A DNA stretch of 64,000 nt. It comes from an uncultured Eubacteriales bacterium. GTDB taxonomy: Bacteria > Bacillota > Clostridia > Oscillospirales > Oscillospiraceae. Below, piece after piece: positions 15,319 to 23,117 of the stretch. The position numbers and the translations under genes are program-made. The notes beneath the pieces are model-generated. The model had not been told where the DNA came from. It worked only from the letters and a program-made list of their open reading frames with translations, and made no database searches. The stretch covers positions 62,001-126,000 of the forward strand of contig CABUJV010000001.1 of NCBI GenBank assembly GCA_902492005.1, in the 5' to 3' direction. Numbering within the stretch: the stretch's first letter is position 1; each line of letters starts with the position of its first letter.

Positions 15319-15815
15319 AGGATTACATTGAGGACAGCCTGGACCGGCTGGAGGAAGAGGAAGAACGGAGCTGGGACTGGCATGAGGCAGCGGCGGTCCT
15401 CCCGGGAAAAGCCACAGGGAAGAGCGGCCAAGCAGCGGCGCAGAGCCGGAACGGGACCGCCCGGAGAGAAGCGGCGGCGGAGCGGGAAGGGCGGAGGAAG
15501 ACCCACGCCGACCCGGAGGCTCCGACGGCAGTGAGGACGGACGCCGGGATGCCGGAGGACCCGGCGGAGCAATGGGCCGGGTGGAGCGGACCGGAACCGG
15601 CGGCGCCGGCGGGCCAGCCGGCTGCCGCCGGACTTTACCAGGTGCTGGCGCGCCTGCGGGCTGCCGCGGCCTACGGGACCTCCGCCGCAGGCCGGACGGT
15701 GGTTCAGGTCCCGGCACCGGCGCCCGAAGAGACGCCGGGCCTCCGGCCCGCCGAGCTGGACCGCCTGTTCCAGCGGGACGCCCGGCGATACGACGGCGGA
15801 TTCACACTGTTTTAG
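15315..15815 (+). CDS. short protein in the tape-measure slot, probably vestigial or replacing the tape measure
   Basis: Encodes 166 residues from a GTG (15315) overlapping the preceding stop. The N-terminus is acidic and helical (DYIEDSLDRLEEEEERSWDW). The middle is Ala/Pro/Arg/Glu-rich and probably disordered, and the C-terminus is a compact LDRLFQRDARRYDGGFTLF. PBSX and other myoviruses carry a tape measure of several hundred to more than a thousand residues here. This protein has no hydrophobic segment or long coiled coil. It may be an unrelated minor protein, with the tape measure simply missing. Confidence 0.65.
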   Translation: MKDYIEDSLDRLEEEEERSWDWHEAAAVLPGKATGKSGQAAAQSRNGTARREAAAEREGRRKTHADPEAPTAVRTDAGMPEDPAEQWAGWSGPEPAAPAGQPAAAGLYQVLARLRAAAAYGTSAAGRTVVQVPAPAPEETPGLRPAELDRLFQRDARRYDGGFTLF

Positions 15816-15830
15816 AAGGGGGAGAAGCCC

Positions 15831-16403
15831 ATGCGCTTGACGGCCATGCGGTACAAGACCTACACCTGGCCCTACAACCCCAGGACTTACATCATTGACT
15901 ACGAACGGAAGATGGCGGTCCACAAGGTGCCCTTCGGGCGCTATCAGCTCCAGGATCTGGGACTCACCCGGCGGATCATGCGGGGCGAGGGTGAGTTCGT
16001 GGGGGAGGGCGCGTATCAGGAGTTCAAAAAGCTGGCCTCCGTCTTCTACGACCCAGGCCCCGGCGTCCTGGTCCACCCGGTCTGGCAGACGGCGGAGGCT
16101 TATTTTGTGGACCTGTCCCTCCGCCAGGAGCCCCGGGCCGACTACGTCAGCTACCGCTTTACCTTCTGGGAGGATCAGAACCTCTACCGCGGGACGTGGA
16201 AGGAGACTGCCCCTGCCGTCCAGGACCAGACGGCCCGAAGCGGCGGCGGGAACGGAGCGTTGTGGCACACGGTGAAGAAGGGAGAGACCCTGTGGGGCAT
16301 TGCGCGAAGCTATGAGGTGGAGCTCACCGACCTCATCGCCCGCAATCCCCAGATCAAGAACCCCAACCTCATCCTGCCCGGAGAGCAGGTGAAGATCCGG
16401 TGA
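15831..16403 (+). CDS. LysM-containing tail/baseplate protein (XkdP-like)
   Basis: Encodes 190 residues. The N-terminal domain (residues 1-125, with YIIDYERKMAVHKVPFGRYQLQDLGLTRRIMRGEGEFVG) resembles the tail-tube-initiator/hub adaptor of PBSX-like particles. A C-terminal LysM domain (about 143-190: LWHTVKKGETLWGIARSYEVELTDLIARNPQI...LILPGEQVKI) would bind peptidoglycan or position the hub. The ribosome site is AAGGGGGAG. Confidence 0.9.
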   Translation: MRLTAMRYKTYTWPYNPRTYIIDYERKMAVHKVPFGRYQLQDLGLTRRIMRGEGEFVGEGAYQEFKKLASVFYDPGPGVLVHPVWQTAEAYFVDLSLRQEPRADYVSYRFTFWEDQNLYRGTWKETAPAVQDQTARSGGGNGALWHTVKKGETLWGIARSYEVELTDLIARNPQIKNPNLILPGEQVKIR

Positions 16404-17353
16404 TGGAGGCGGCGTTGACCGGCTGGGATGGGCGGGTGTTTACCCTGCCCGCCCTGCTGTCCTGCACCCTGGAGTACACGGCGGGGGTGCCCTGCGACAG
16501 CTTTTCACTCCGATGCCTGTGGGACCAGGGGATGGAGAGAACTCTGGCTGACCTGGTGGGCTTCGCCGCGTGGGAAGACGGCGAGCGGATCTTTCAGGGC
16601 GTGGTGGACGAGTGCGAGTGCCGCTTCGGGGACAGCGGGAGCACCCTGACCGTCTCCGGCCGGGGGATGGCCGCCCTGCTGCTGGACAACGAGGCCGAAG
16701 CGGCCGACTATCAGACCGCCACGGCGGAGGATATCCTGCGGGACCACGTGGAGCCCTACGGCATCCAGGTGGCCGGCGGCTACCGCCTGCCGCCGGTGGA
16801 GGGTTTTTCGGTGGCCAGCGGCAGCAGCGAGTGGCAGGTGCTCTATGACTTCGCCCGCTACCACGGGGGCGTGGCCCCCCGCTTCGACCGGCAGGGCAGG
16901 CTGGTCCTCTCCCCCTGGGCGGACGGAGAGCGGCTGGTCATCGACGATCAAACGGCGGTGACGGAGCTGGTCTGCCGGGAAAAGCGCTACGGCGTGCTCT
17001 CGGAGGTCTTGGTGCGGGACAAGACCCGGCAGCAGGCCGAGCGGGTGGTCAACCGGGCCTTCGCGGAGCAGGGGGGACGCTGCCGCCGGGTGCTGACCAT
17101 GCCGGGCCGGAGCGGATACCAGGCCATGCGCTACCGGGGGGAGTTCCAGCTCCGGCGCTCCCAGGCCGAGCGGTCGCGGCTGGAGCTGACAGTCCCCCGG
17201 CGGTTTTTCGCCTGGCCGGGGGACCTGGTGCGCCTGGACCGGACGGGACTGGGCTGCAACGGCGTCTACCGTGTGCTGGAGACCGCCGTGGAGCTGGACG
17301 AACAGGGCGGACGGACCCGACTGGTCCTGGGCGAGCCGGGAAGCGTGTTATGA
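16403..17353 (+). CDS. baseplate hub protein, gpD/XkdQ-like
   Basis: Encodes 316 residues from the ATG at 16403 (TGATG overlap with the previous stop); a GTG at 16400 is possible. It shows the late-control gpD/gp27-like fold pattern: CTLEYTAGVPCDSFSLRCLW, FQGVVDECECRFGDSGSTLTVSGRGMAALLLDNEAEAADYQTATAEDILRDHV, and later PRRFFAWPGDLVRLD. Hub proteins hold the spike at the tube tip. Context between LysM protein and spike-like protein supports the call. Confidence 0.88.
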   Translation: MEAALTGWDGRVFTLPALLSCTLEYTAGVPCDSFSLRCLWDQGMERTLADLVGFAAWEDGERIFQGVVDECECRFGDSGSTLTVSGRGMAALLLDNEAEAADYQTATAEDILRDHVEPYGIQVAGGYRLPPVEGFSVASGSSEWQVLYDFARYHGGVAPRFDRQGRLVLSPWADGERLVIDDQTAVTELVCREKRYGVLSEVLVRDKTRQQAERVVNRAFAEQGGRCRRVLTMPGRSGYQAMRYRGEFQLRRSQAERSRLELTVPRRFFAWPGDLVRLDRTGLGCNGVYRVLETAVELDEQGGRTRLVLGEPGSVL

Positions 17354-17369
17354 GAGAGGAAGTGAGCCC

Positions 17370-17774
17370 ATGTGGCTGTCAAGACAAGGCCGGAGGAACA
17401 AGAACACAGAGGCGGGCGCCGAGCTGGGGACGGTGACCCTGACCGGGGACCGACCCAGCGTCTATCTCTCCGGTGAGCGGCGGGACCTACCGCTGATGGG
17501 GCCGGGAGGCTACCTCTGGCGGCCCGCCCCGGGGCAGCATGTGCTGGTCATCAAGGCCGGGGACCAGGGAGAGGAGCCCTGTATCGCCGGCGTGGAGACC
17601 GAAGCGGCCGCCGGGCTGGCCCCCGGAGAGATCCTCCTTCTGGGGCCCGGCGGAAACACCGCAGTCCGGCTGGGGGCGGACGGGCGGCTTTCCCTCACCG
17701 GGCGGGTATCCGTCAACGGCGTGGAGCTGCCCGATACCTATCAGCCCCAGGCCGGTCCGGGGGGTAAAGGCTGA
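17370..17774 (+). CDS. baseplate/spike-associated protein (XkdR-position)
   Basis: Encodes 134 residues from the ATG at 17370, after GAGAGAGGAAG. It has an OB-like beta domain (LGTVTLTGDRPSVYLSGERRDLPLMGPGGYLWRPAPGQHVLVI) and a repeated-strand tail (LGPGGNTAVRLGADGRLSLTGRVSVNGVEL), which resembles the OB domain plus short beta-helix of gpV-type tail spikes. Such spikes pierce the target membrane. It overlaps the following gene at TGATG. Confidence 0.75.
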   Translation: MWLSRQGRRNKNTEAGAELGTVTLTGDRPSVYLSGERRDLPLMGPGGYLWRPAPGQHVLVIKAGDQGEEPCIAGVETEAAAGLAPGEILLLGPGGNTAVRLGADGRLSLTGRVSVNGVELPDTYQPQAGPGGKG

Positions 17775-18124
17775 TGGCGGAGCTGCTGCTGCGGGAAGGA
17801 GACTATGTGCCGGACGGACAGGGCGGGCTCCGGCGGGCCGAGGGGGCGGAAGGGCTCCTGCAGCGGGTGCTGTTTCAGCTCTCCACCCGGCGGGGCAGTT
17901 TCCCCTTCCTGCCTGAGCTGGGCAGCCGCCTGTACCGGTTGACCCGGGAGAAGCCGGGGGCAAGGGCTGCTCTGGCCCGGCAGTACGCCGCCGAGGCGCT
18001 GGCGGAGGAAAGCGAGCTGGAGGTCACCGGCGTGGAGCTGGAGGAGCTGGAGGGAGACCGGCTCCGGGTTCATGTGCGGCTGGACTGGAATGGGGAGGCC
18101 CTTTCCGCTTCGGTGACGGTATGA
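17774..18124 (+). CDS. baseplate wedge protein, gp25/gpW-like (XkdS)
   Basis: Encodes 116 residues. The sequence GLLQRVLFQLSTRRGSFPFLPELGSRLYRLTREKPGARAALARQYAAEAL contains the gp25/DUF2634 core, including the F-x-x-x-P-E-x-G segment of this family. In contractile machines it links the sheath's first ring to the baseplate. The start overlaps the upstream stop. Confidence 0.88.
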   Translation: MAELLLREGDYVPDGQGGLRRAEGAEGLLQRVLFQLSTRRGSFPFLPELGSRLYRLTREKPGARAALARQYAAEALAEESELEVTGVELEELEGDRLRVHVRLDWNGEALSASVTV

Positions 18125-18137
18125 GGAGGAAAACGGG

Positions 18138-19193
18138 TTGAAAACGGTAGAGGAGATATACCAGGAGATGGCGGCGGCCTTTGCCGAGGCCACCGGGATG
18201 GAGGCGGCGGGGAGCGGGGACCTGGCGGTGCGGCTGTACGCCGTGGCCGCCCAGATCTACGCCATGTACGTGCAGGCCCAGTGGGTGGAACGGCAGTGCT
18301 TCCCTCAGACGGCGGAGGGGGATGACCTGGACCGCCACGCTGCCCTGCGGGGGCTGGAGCGGCGGGAGGCCGCCAAGGCCGAGGGGAGCATCCAGTTCAG
18401 CGTGGACACGGCGGCGTCCACCGGCCGGCCCATCCCGGCGGGCACCGTGTGCATGACGGCGGGTCTGGTGCGGTTCGAGACGGTAGAGGACGGGGTGCTC
18501 CCGGCAGGAGAACTCACCACTCTGGTCCGGGCCCGGGCCGTGGAGGCCGGCGCGGCGGGCAACGCGGCCGCCGGAACCATCCTCTCCCTGGCGGTGGCCC
18601 CGGTGGGGGTGAGCCGGTGCGTCAACCCGGAGGGCTTCTCCGGCGGGACCGACCGGGAGAGCGACGAGGCGCTGCGGGAGCGGGTACTGGACAGCTTCAA
18701 ACGGATGCCCAACGGGGCCAACGCCGCCTTTTACGAGCAGGGGGCGCTGTCCTTTGAAGGAGTAGCCGCCGCCGTGGCGGTGCCCCGGCCCAGAGGACGG
18801 GGCACGGTGGACGTGGTGGTGTCCACCCCATCCGGCACACCCTCGGCGGAGCTGCTGGCGGAGCTGACCGACTACTTTGAGTCCCGGCGGGAGATCGCAG
18901 TGGATTTAGTGGTCCGGGCGCCGGAGGTACAGACGGTGGATGTGGCGGTGCAGGTGGCTGTGAAGCCGGGGGCGGACCCCGCCGCCGTACTGGTGGCGGC
19001 TGAGCAGGCCATGCGGAGCTGGTTCAGCGGCGGCCAACTGGGCCAGCCGGTCCTGCGGGCCCGGCTGGGGGCCCTGCTCTACGGCGTGGACGGAGTGGAG
19101 AACTATGCCTTCACCGCTCCCGCCGCCGACGTGGCGGTGGCGGCCGACGTGCTGCCCGTGCTGGGCACCCTGACGGTGGAGGAGATGTCATGA
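18138..19193 (+). CDS. baseplate J-like protein (XkdT)
   Basis: Encodes 351 residues starting at TTG (18138), 7 nt after GAGGAGGAAA. Characteristic pieces are YEEIYQEM-like KTVEEIYQEMAAAFAEATG, LDRHAALRGLERREAAKAEGSIQFS, and VSRCVNPEGFSGGTDRESDEALRERVLDSFKRMPNGANAAFYEQ, which is the gpJ signature. It forms the baseplate wedge ring that triggers contraction. It is intact by length and overlaps the next gene at ATGA. Confidence 0.93.
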   Translation: MKTVEEIYQEMAAAFAEATGMEAAGSGDLAVRLYAVAAQIYAMYVQAQWVERQCFPQTAEGDDLDRHAALRGLERREAAKAEGSIQFSVDTAASTGRPIPAGTVCMTAGLVRFETVEDGVLPAGELTTLVRARAVEAGAAGNAAAGTILSLAVAPVGVSRCVNPEGFSGGTDRESDEALRERVLDSFKRMPNGANAAFYEQGALSFEGVAAAVAVPRPRGRGTVDVVVSTPSGTPSAELLAELTDYFESRREIAVDLVVRAPEVQTVDVAVQVAVKPGADPAAVLVAAEQAMRSWFSGGQLGQPVLRARLGALLYGVDGVENYAFTAPAADVAVAADVLPVLGTLTVEEMS

Positions 19194-19756
19194 GCTATGT
19201 CCGCTATCTGAAGGAGCTGCTCCGCCCCCTGGGGGTCTACCGGCTGGAGGACGGCCTGGGGGCCGGAGAGCTGGAGGCGGTGGGGGCGGCGCTGGACGCC
19301 TGCGGCGCCCGCCTGGATGCCATCCAGCGGGAGATGCTCCTCTCCACCGCGGAGGGCGAGGGCCTGGAACGGGTGGAAAAGCTGCTGGCCCGGCGGCCGG
19401 TGACGGACAGCCTTCCGCGCCGCCGGGAGGCTCTGGCCGCCCTGCTGCGTATCAGCGGGGATTGCTTCACTTTGGCCGCCGTCAACGACAACCTGACCGG
19501 CTGCGGGCTCAACGCCGTGGCCAGCGAGGGGGAACTGCCGGGGACAGTGGAGGTGCGCTTTCCCGAGGTGCCGGGGGTCCCGGACGGATTTCCCGCCATG
19601 CGGCGCATCATTGAGGACATCCTGCCGTGTCACCTGGAGATCCGGTATGCGTTCTGGTATGCCACCTGGGCCGAGCTGGAGGCGCGGTTCCAGACCTGGG
19701 GGGACATCGAAGCGCTGGGGCCCACCTGGGCCGAGCTGGCAAAGATGGTGGGATAG
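19190..19756 (+). CDS. DUF2313-type tail protein (XkdU/gpI-like)
   Basis: Encodes 188 residues: YLKELLRPLGVYRLEDGLGAGELEAVGAALDACGARLDAIQREMLLSTAEGEGLERVEKLL, the standard opening of DUF2313 baseplate proteins, then a beta-rich C-terminus. In phages this protein links the baseplate to tail fibres. Here no fibre gene follows; the next gene is a holin. Confidence 0.88.
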   Translation: MSYVRYLKELLRPLGVYRLEDGLGAGELEAVGAALDACGARLDAIQREMLLSTAEGEGLERVEKLLARRPVTDSLPRRREALAALLRISGDCFTLAAVNDNLTGCGLNAVASEGELPGTVEVRFPEVPGVPDGFPAMRRIIEDILPCHLEIRYAFWYATWAELEARFQTWGDIEALGPTWAELAKMVG

Positions 19757-19771
19757 GAAGGGGAATACGGC

Positions 19772-20218
19772 GTGAACAGAGAACAATGGCTGCGGACCAA
19801 GGACCTTGCGCTGGCCGGAGCGGCCGCGGTAGGGAGCGCGGCGGTCAACGCCCTGGGCGGGTGGGACAGTGCGCTGCAGACCCTGCTGTTCTGCATGGCG
19901 CTGGACTACCTCACCGGGCTGGTGGTGGCCGGGGTGTTCCGGCGGTCGGACAAGAGCGGAGACGGGGCGCTGGACAGCCGGGCGGGCTTCCGGGGTCTGT
20001 GCAAAAAGGGCGCGGAGCTGGCGCTGGTGCTGGTGGCGGTGCGACTGGATCTCCTGGCGGAGGGGGCCTATGCCCGGACGGCGGTGCTGCTGTTCCTGAT
20101 TGGAAACGAGGGGCTGTCGGTGCTGGAAAATCTGGGATTGATGGGCGCCCCCTATCCGGCCTTTCTGAAAAACGCCCTGTCGGTCCTGCGGGATCAGGGA
20201 GAGCAGGGGAAGGCGTAA
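19772..20218 (+). CDS. phage holin (XhlB/TcdE-like, holin family 4)
   Basis: Encodes 148 residues from a GTG preceded by AGGAAGGGG. It has several hydrophobic segments (LALAGAAAVGSAAVNAL, LLFCMALDYLTGLVVAGVF, ELALVLVAVRLDLLA, ARTAVLLFLIGNEGLSVLENLGLMG). The DYLTG and NEGLS-x-LEN motifs are typical of the toxin-secretion/phage-lysis holin family. It would form membrane pores for release. No endolysin gene accompanies it. Confidence 0.93.
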   Translation: MNREQWLRTKDLALAGAAAVGSAAVNALGGWDSALQTLLFCMALDYLTGLVVAGVFRRSDKSGDGALDSRAGFRGLCKKGAELALVLVAVRLDLLAEGAYARTAVLLFLIGNEGLSVLENLGLMGAPYPAFLKNALSVLRDQGEQGKA

Positions 20219-20227
20219 GCGGCGTGA

Positions 20228-20268
20228 AAAACGGCCCTGTATTCCAAAGCGGAATACAGGGCCGTTTT
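20228..20268 (+). terminator. strong bidirectional terminator
   Basis: An 18-bp perfect stem (20228-20245 with 20251-20268), a five-base loop and T-runs on both strands. It closes the phage locus on the plus strand and the lipoprotein/dipeptidase operon on the minus strand. Confidence 0.92.
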
Positions 20269-20277
20269 TATCTGCGG

Positions 20278-20985
20278 TCAATAGGGAAGGATCAGCGCCG
20301 AGAGGTTGGCAAAGTCGTTGTCCCCCATGGAGTAATTCCCCTCGTCGTCGGGGGCCACCAGCACCAGGATAGACTCCACGCCGCCGTAGTCCAGCAGGCC
20401 CAGCTTGTTCCGGCACAGCTCCACCACGCCCAGAGCCCAGTCGTTTTCGTACTGGGTCCAGTAGGCGGCCTGGGCCTCGCCGTCCAGCGCGTCGGGATTG
20501 TCGGAGGCATGGGCGGCCTGAAAACCGGCGGCGTAGTCGGACAGGTCGTCGGCCTCCACCTGGAGGAACAGGTCGATGGAGCGCACTTTCACCTCCACGG
20601 CGTACCGCTCGCCGTCCAGGGCGACGGCGCTCTGGACGGTGTACTGGGCCTTGGCGCAGATCTCCGCCAGCAGGTCCCGCGCCGCCTGACGGGTCTCGTC
20701 GGTGAGGCTGGCGTCCTGAAGGCCAAATTGGTAGGCGAAGCGCCGGTACTCCTGGTCCAGGCCCGCCTCGTAGGCGTCCAGGGCGGCGCCCTCCGTCAGG
20801 TCCACCAGGTCCAGCCAGGCGTTGGTCCAGGTCTTCTTGAAGCTCTGGTCCAGCAGGCCGGAGACATAGGAGGAGGCGTCGAAAACCGTCATGTGCGGCC
20901 CGACCTCACAGCCCGTCAGGGCCAGGCAGAGGCACAGGGCGGCCAAGAGGGCGGCCAGCCGCCGCCGGATGTACGGACCCGTCAT
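20278..20985 (-). CDS. putative lipoprotein, function unknown
   Basis: Encodes 235 residues from the ATG at 20985, whose ATGA overlaps the stop of the upstream dipeptidase gene; a GTG at 20994 is possible. It has a signal peptide with lipobox LALTGC, so it is probably membrane anchored. The mature part is acidic and helical (SSYVSGLLDQSFKKTWTNAW..., later FQAAHASDNPDAL). It resembles small DUF5105-type lipoproteins but I am not sure of the family. Cotranscription with the dipeptidase suggests a shared regulon. Confidence 0.75.
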   Translation of the reverse strand: MTGPYIRRRLAALLAALCLCLALTGCEVGPHMTVFDASSYVSGLLDQSFKKTWTNAWLDLVDLTEGAALDAYEAGLDQEYRRFAYQFGLQDASLTDETRQAARDLLAEICAKAQYTVQSAVALDGERYAVEVKVRSIDLFLQVEADDLSDYAAGFQAAHASDNPDALDGEAQAAYWTQYENDWALGVVELCRNKLGLLDYGGVESILVLVAPDDEGNYSMGDNDFANLSALILPY

Positions 20986-22400
20986 CCGCCGCACAGCTCC
21001 GCGATGGCCTGGGTGAAGATCTTGCAGGACAGGAGGAGCTGGTCGATGCGGGCCTGCTCGTTGGCGGCGTGCATCTTGGGGTCGAAGCCGGGGAACTGGC
21101 AGCCGAAGGCTACGCCGCCGGGGATGTCGTGGACGTAGGTGCCGCCGCCGATGGCGATGGGCTGGGCGTTCTGCGCGCCGGTGTAGGTCTCATAGCAGGC
21201 CAGGAGGGTCCGCACCAGGGGGGAATCGGCGCTCACACAGTGGACGGTGGTCATATCCGGAGAGCCGGTGACGGCGATGCCGTGGGCGGCAAAGCTGGCC
21301 TCGCAGGCCTTTTTGCAGTTGTCCTCGTTGGCGCAGAGAGGGAATCGCACATCGAACTTGGCGGAAAAGCCGGTGTCGGTGAGGGTCATAATGGCCAGAT
21401 TGAGGGTGAGCTCGCCGGACTCCGCGTCAGACTGGGCGATGCCCAGGGCGCGGCCCCGGTTGTCCCCGAAGGGGAACAGCTCGTGCATGGAGCGGATGGC
21501 GTCCGTACCGGCGCAGCCAGCCAGGGGGAGGGCGGCAAGGACCTCCAGCAGGGCGGCAATGGCGTTGATGCCGTCGTCGGGGGAGGCGGCGTGGGCGTTT
21601 TTGCCCGCACAGTGGATGTGACAGCCGCTGGCCGAGCCGCTGACGGTGAACACGGCCCCGGTCCGGGCCGTCACCCGGTCACAGACCGGCTCCACATCGT
21701 GGGCATAGAGGCCCAGCACCATGGCCTCGGCCTCGGGGGGCACCACATTGGCGCGAAACCCGCCGGTGAGGGCGGCCACCTGGGGCTTGACGTCGGACTT
21801 CTCCCACTGGGCGCCGAAGTCCGGGTGATAATGGCCCTTCTCAATGTGGATGAGGGGAAAGTCGGCGTCAGGGGTAAAGGTCATGGGGGCGTAAGGCTCC
21901 CGGGCGTAGTAGTAGGCGATGTCGGCGGAGCCGGACTCCTCGTCGGTGCCCAGGATGCAGCGGACGTTGGCGGACAGGGGAAGCCCCAGGTCCCGCACGG
22001 CCTTCATGGCCAGCAGGGCGCAGACCACGGGGCCCTTGTCGTCCGAGACCCCCCGGCCGTACAGCATCCCGTCCTTCTCCACGCAGGTGTAAGGGTCGGT
22101 GTCCCAGCCGGAGCCCTCCCCCACCACGTCCAGATGGCCCAGGATGTGCAGCCGGGTCTCTTTGTCGTTGAGGTCGGCCAGACCCACATAGCGGTCGTAG
22201 TCGGAAGTGGAAAAGCCCAGCTCCCGGCACAGGGCCAGAGCCTCGTCCAGCGCGGCGGCGGGGCCGGGACCGAAGGGCTTTCCGGGCCCCGGATCCCCCT
22301 TCACGCTCTTCACGTTCACCAGCCGGGCGATGGCGCCGACCAGCTCCCGCTCCCGGGCGGGGTCGTTCCAATAGGCTTCAATCTGTTCCTGATGCTTCAT
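20982..22400 (-). CDS. M20-family dipeptidase (Sapep/PepV-like)
   Basis: Encodes 472 residues, normal for PepV/Sapep. The di-zinc site is complete: HLDVV (about residue 88), GRGVSDDKGPV (metal-bridging Asp), DEESGS (catalytic and metal Glu), and a C-terminal H near FDPKMHAANE. The lid domain (NVVPPEAEA..., HAASPDDGINA) is present. It hydrolyses Xaa dipeptides such as beta-Ala- or D-Ala-containing peptides in the cytoplasm. It is cotranscribed with the YheO-like regulator upstream (15-nt gap) and the lipoprotein downstream. Confidence 0.93.
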   Translation of the reverse strand: MKHQEQIEAYWNDPARERELVGAIARLVNVKSVKGDPGPGKPFGPGPAAALDEALALCRELGFSTSDYDRYVGLADLNDKETRLHILGHLDVVGEGSGWDTDPYTCVEKDGMLYGRGVSDDKGPVVCALLAMKAVRDLGLPLSANVRCILGTDEESGSADIAYYYAREPYAPMTFTPDADFPLIHIEKGHYHPDFGAQWEKSDVKPQVAALTGGFRANVVPPEAEAMVLGLYAHDVEPVCDRVTARTGAVFTVSGSASGCHIHCAGKNAHAASPDDGINAIAALLEVLAALPLAGCAGTDAIRSMHELFPFGDNRGRALGIAQSDAESGELTLNLAIMTLTDTGFSAKFDVRFPLCANEDNCKKACEASFAAHGIAVTGSPDMTTVHCVSADSPLVRTLLACYETYTGAQNAQPIAIGGGTYVHDIPGGVAFGCQFPGFDPKMHAANEQARIDQLLLSCKIFTQAIAELCGG

Positions 22401-22415
22401 GTCGTATCCCTCGTT

Positions 22416-23060
22416 TCAGTCCGGCTGGCCGCCGTCGCCCTGACGGGCCAGCTCGTCTAAGTATTTATACACCGTGTACCGGCTTACCCCCAGGCGCTTG
22501 GCCACGAAAGGCACGGATTTGCGGTAGGAAAAGGCGTTTTTCTGCTCCATCAGAGCTACCAGCTTCAGCCGGTCGGCCTTGCCCAGGGCGTCCGCCGGCT
22601 TGCCCACCGCCCGCAGGCACTCGTCAAACAGGTCGGTCAGGGCGGTGTCGCCCCCCTGGAACAGGGCGGATTTCAGATCGGCCTCGGCGCTCATCAGGTC
22701 CACCAGAATGCGGTTGGCGTAGACCAGAGAGGTATAGTCGAAGTTGATGCCCAAGGCCAGATTGTAGCCCTCCCCGATGAGGTGGAAGGTGGAGGACTTG
22801 ATCTGAGCCCCTGAGGGGGTGGTGGCGTACAGATTCACCTGGTCGGTGGTGGAGGCCTCCTGGTCCAGCTCCCGGTTGGTGCCCAGAATATCCATTGTGG
22901 AGCCCACCGTCCGGCCGGAGACGTGGCCGTTGTAAATGGAAAGAATGGGATGGGTGGGTACGCCCATGTCGTGAACCAGCGTCTCGCAGGTGGAGCCGAA
23001 CATCTCCGCGATGCCCCGGGCCGTCCGGTCCAGAAATTCGAAGGCTTCCTCTCTTGTCAT
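22416..23060 (-). CDS. YheO/DauR-type transcriptional regulator
   Basis: Encodes 214 residues from the ATG at 23060 (GTG at 23069 is an alternative). The N-terminal YheO-like PAS domain is clear: ETLVHDMGVPTHPILSIYNGHVSGRTVGS and later YNLALGINFDYT. The C-terminus is a helix-turn-helix (RKSVPFVAKRLGVSRYTVYKYLDELAR). Such regulators sense small amino acid-type ligands. As first gene of the operon it probably controls the dipeptidase gene and itself. Confidence 0.9.
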   Translation of the reverse strand: MTREEAFEFLDRTARGIAEMFGSTCETLVHDMGVPTHPILSIYNGHVSGRTVGSTMDILGTNRELDQEASTTDQVNLYATTPSGAQIKSSTFHLIGEGYNLALGINFDYTSLVYANRILVDLMSAEADLKSALFQGGDTALTDLFDECLRAVGKPADALGKADRLKLVALMEQKNAFSYRKSVPFVAKRLGVSRYTVYKYLDELARQGDGGQPD

Positions 23061-23087
23061 CCAGATCACCGCCTCTGCAGTGGCACT

Positions 23088-23116
23088 ATTGTACCTTGCC
23101 TGGGTGCAAAATGCAA
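23088..23116 (-). promoter_or_regulatory. sigma-A-type promoter of the regulator-dipeptidase operon
   Basis: On the minus strand TTGCAT (23116-23111), exactly 17 nt, then TACAAT (23093-23088), about 28 nt before the regulator start. It abuts the stop of the upstream nagZ-like gene (23118). Confidence 0.75.
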
Positions 23117-23117
23117 G

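Larger units (their letters stand above)
6942..20268 (+). mobile_element. PBSX-like defective/domesticated contractile-tail phage particle locus
   Basis: Some twenty tightly packed plus-strand genes follow the B. subtilis PBSX (xtm/xkd) order: small and large terminase, portal, protease, decoration, capsid, connectors, sheath, tube, assembly chaperone with frameshift, LysM hub, gpD-like, spike-like, gp25-like, gpJ-like, gpI-like, holin. There is no integrase, excisionase, repressor, replication gene, tail fibre, endolysin or full tape measure. Base composition matches the host. It ends at a strong terminator (20228-20268). It could be a defective prophage, a killing particle or a DNA-packaging agent. 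Confidence 0.85.
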
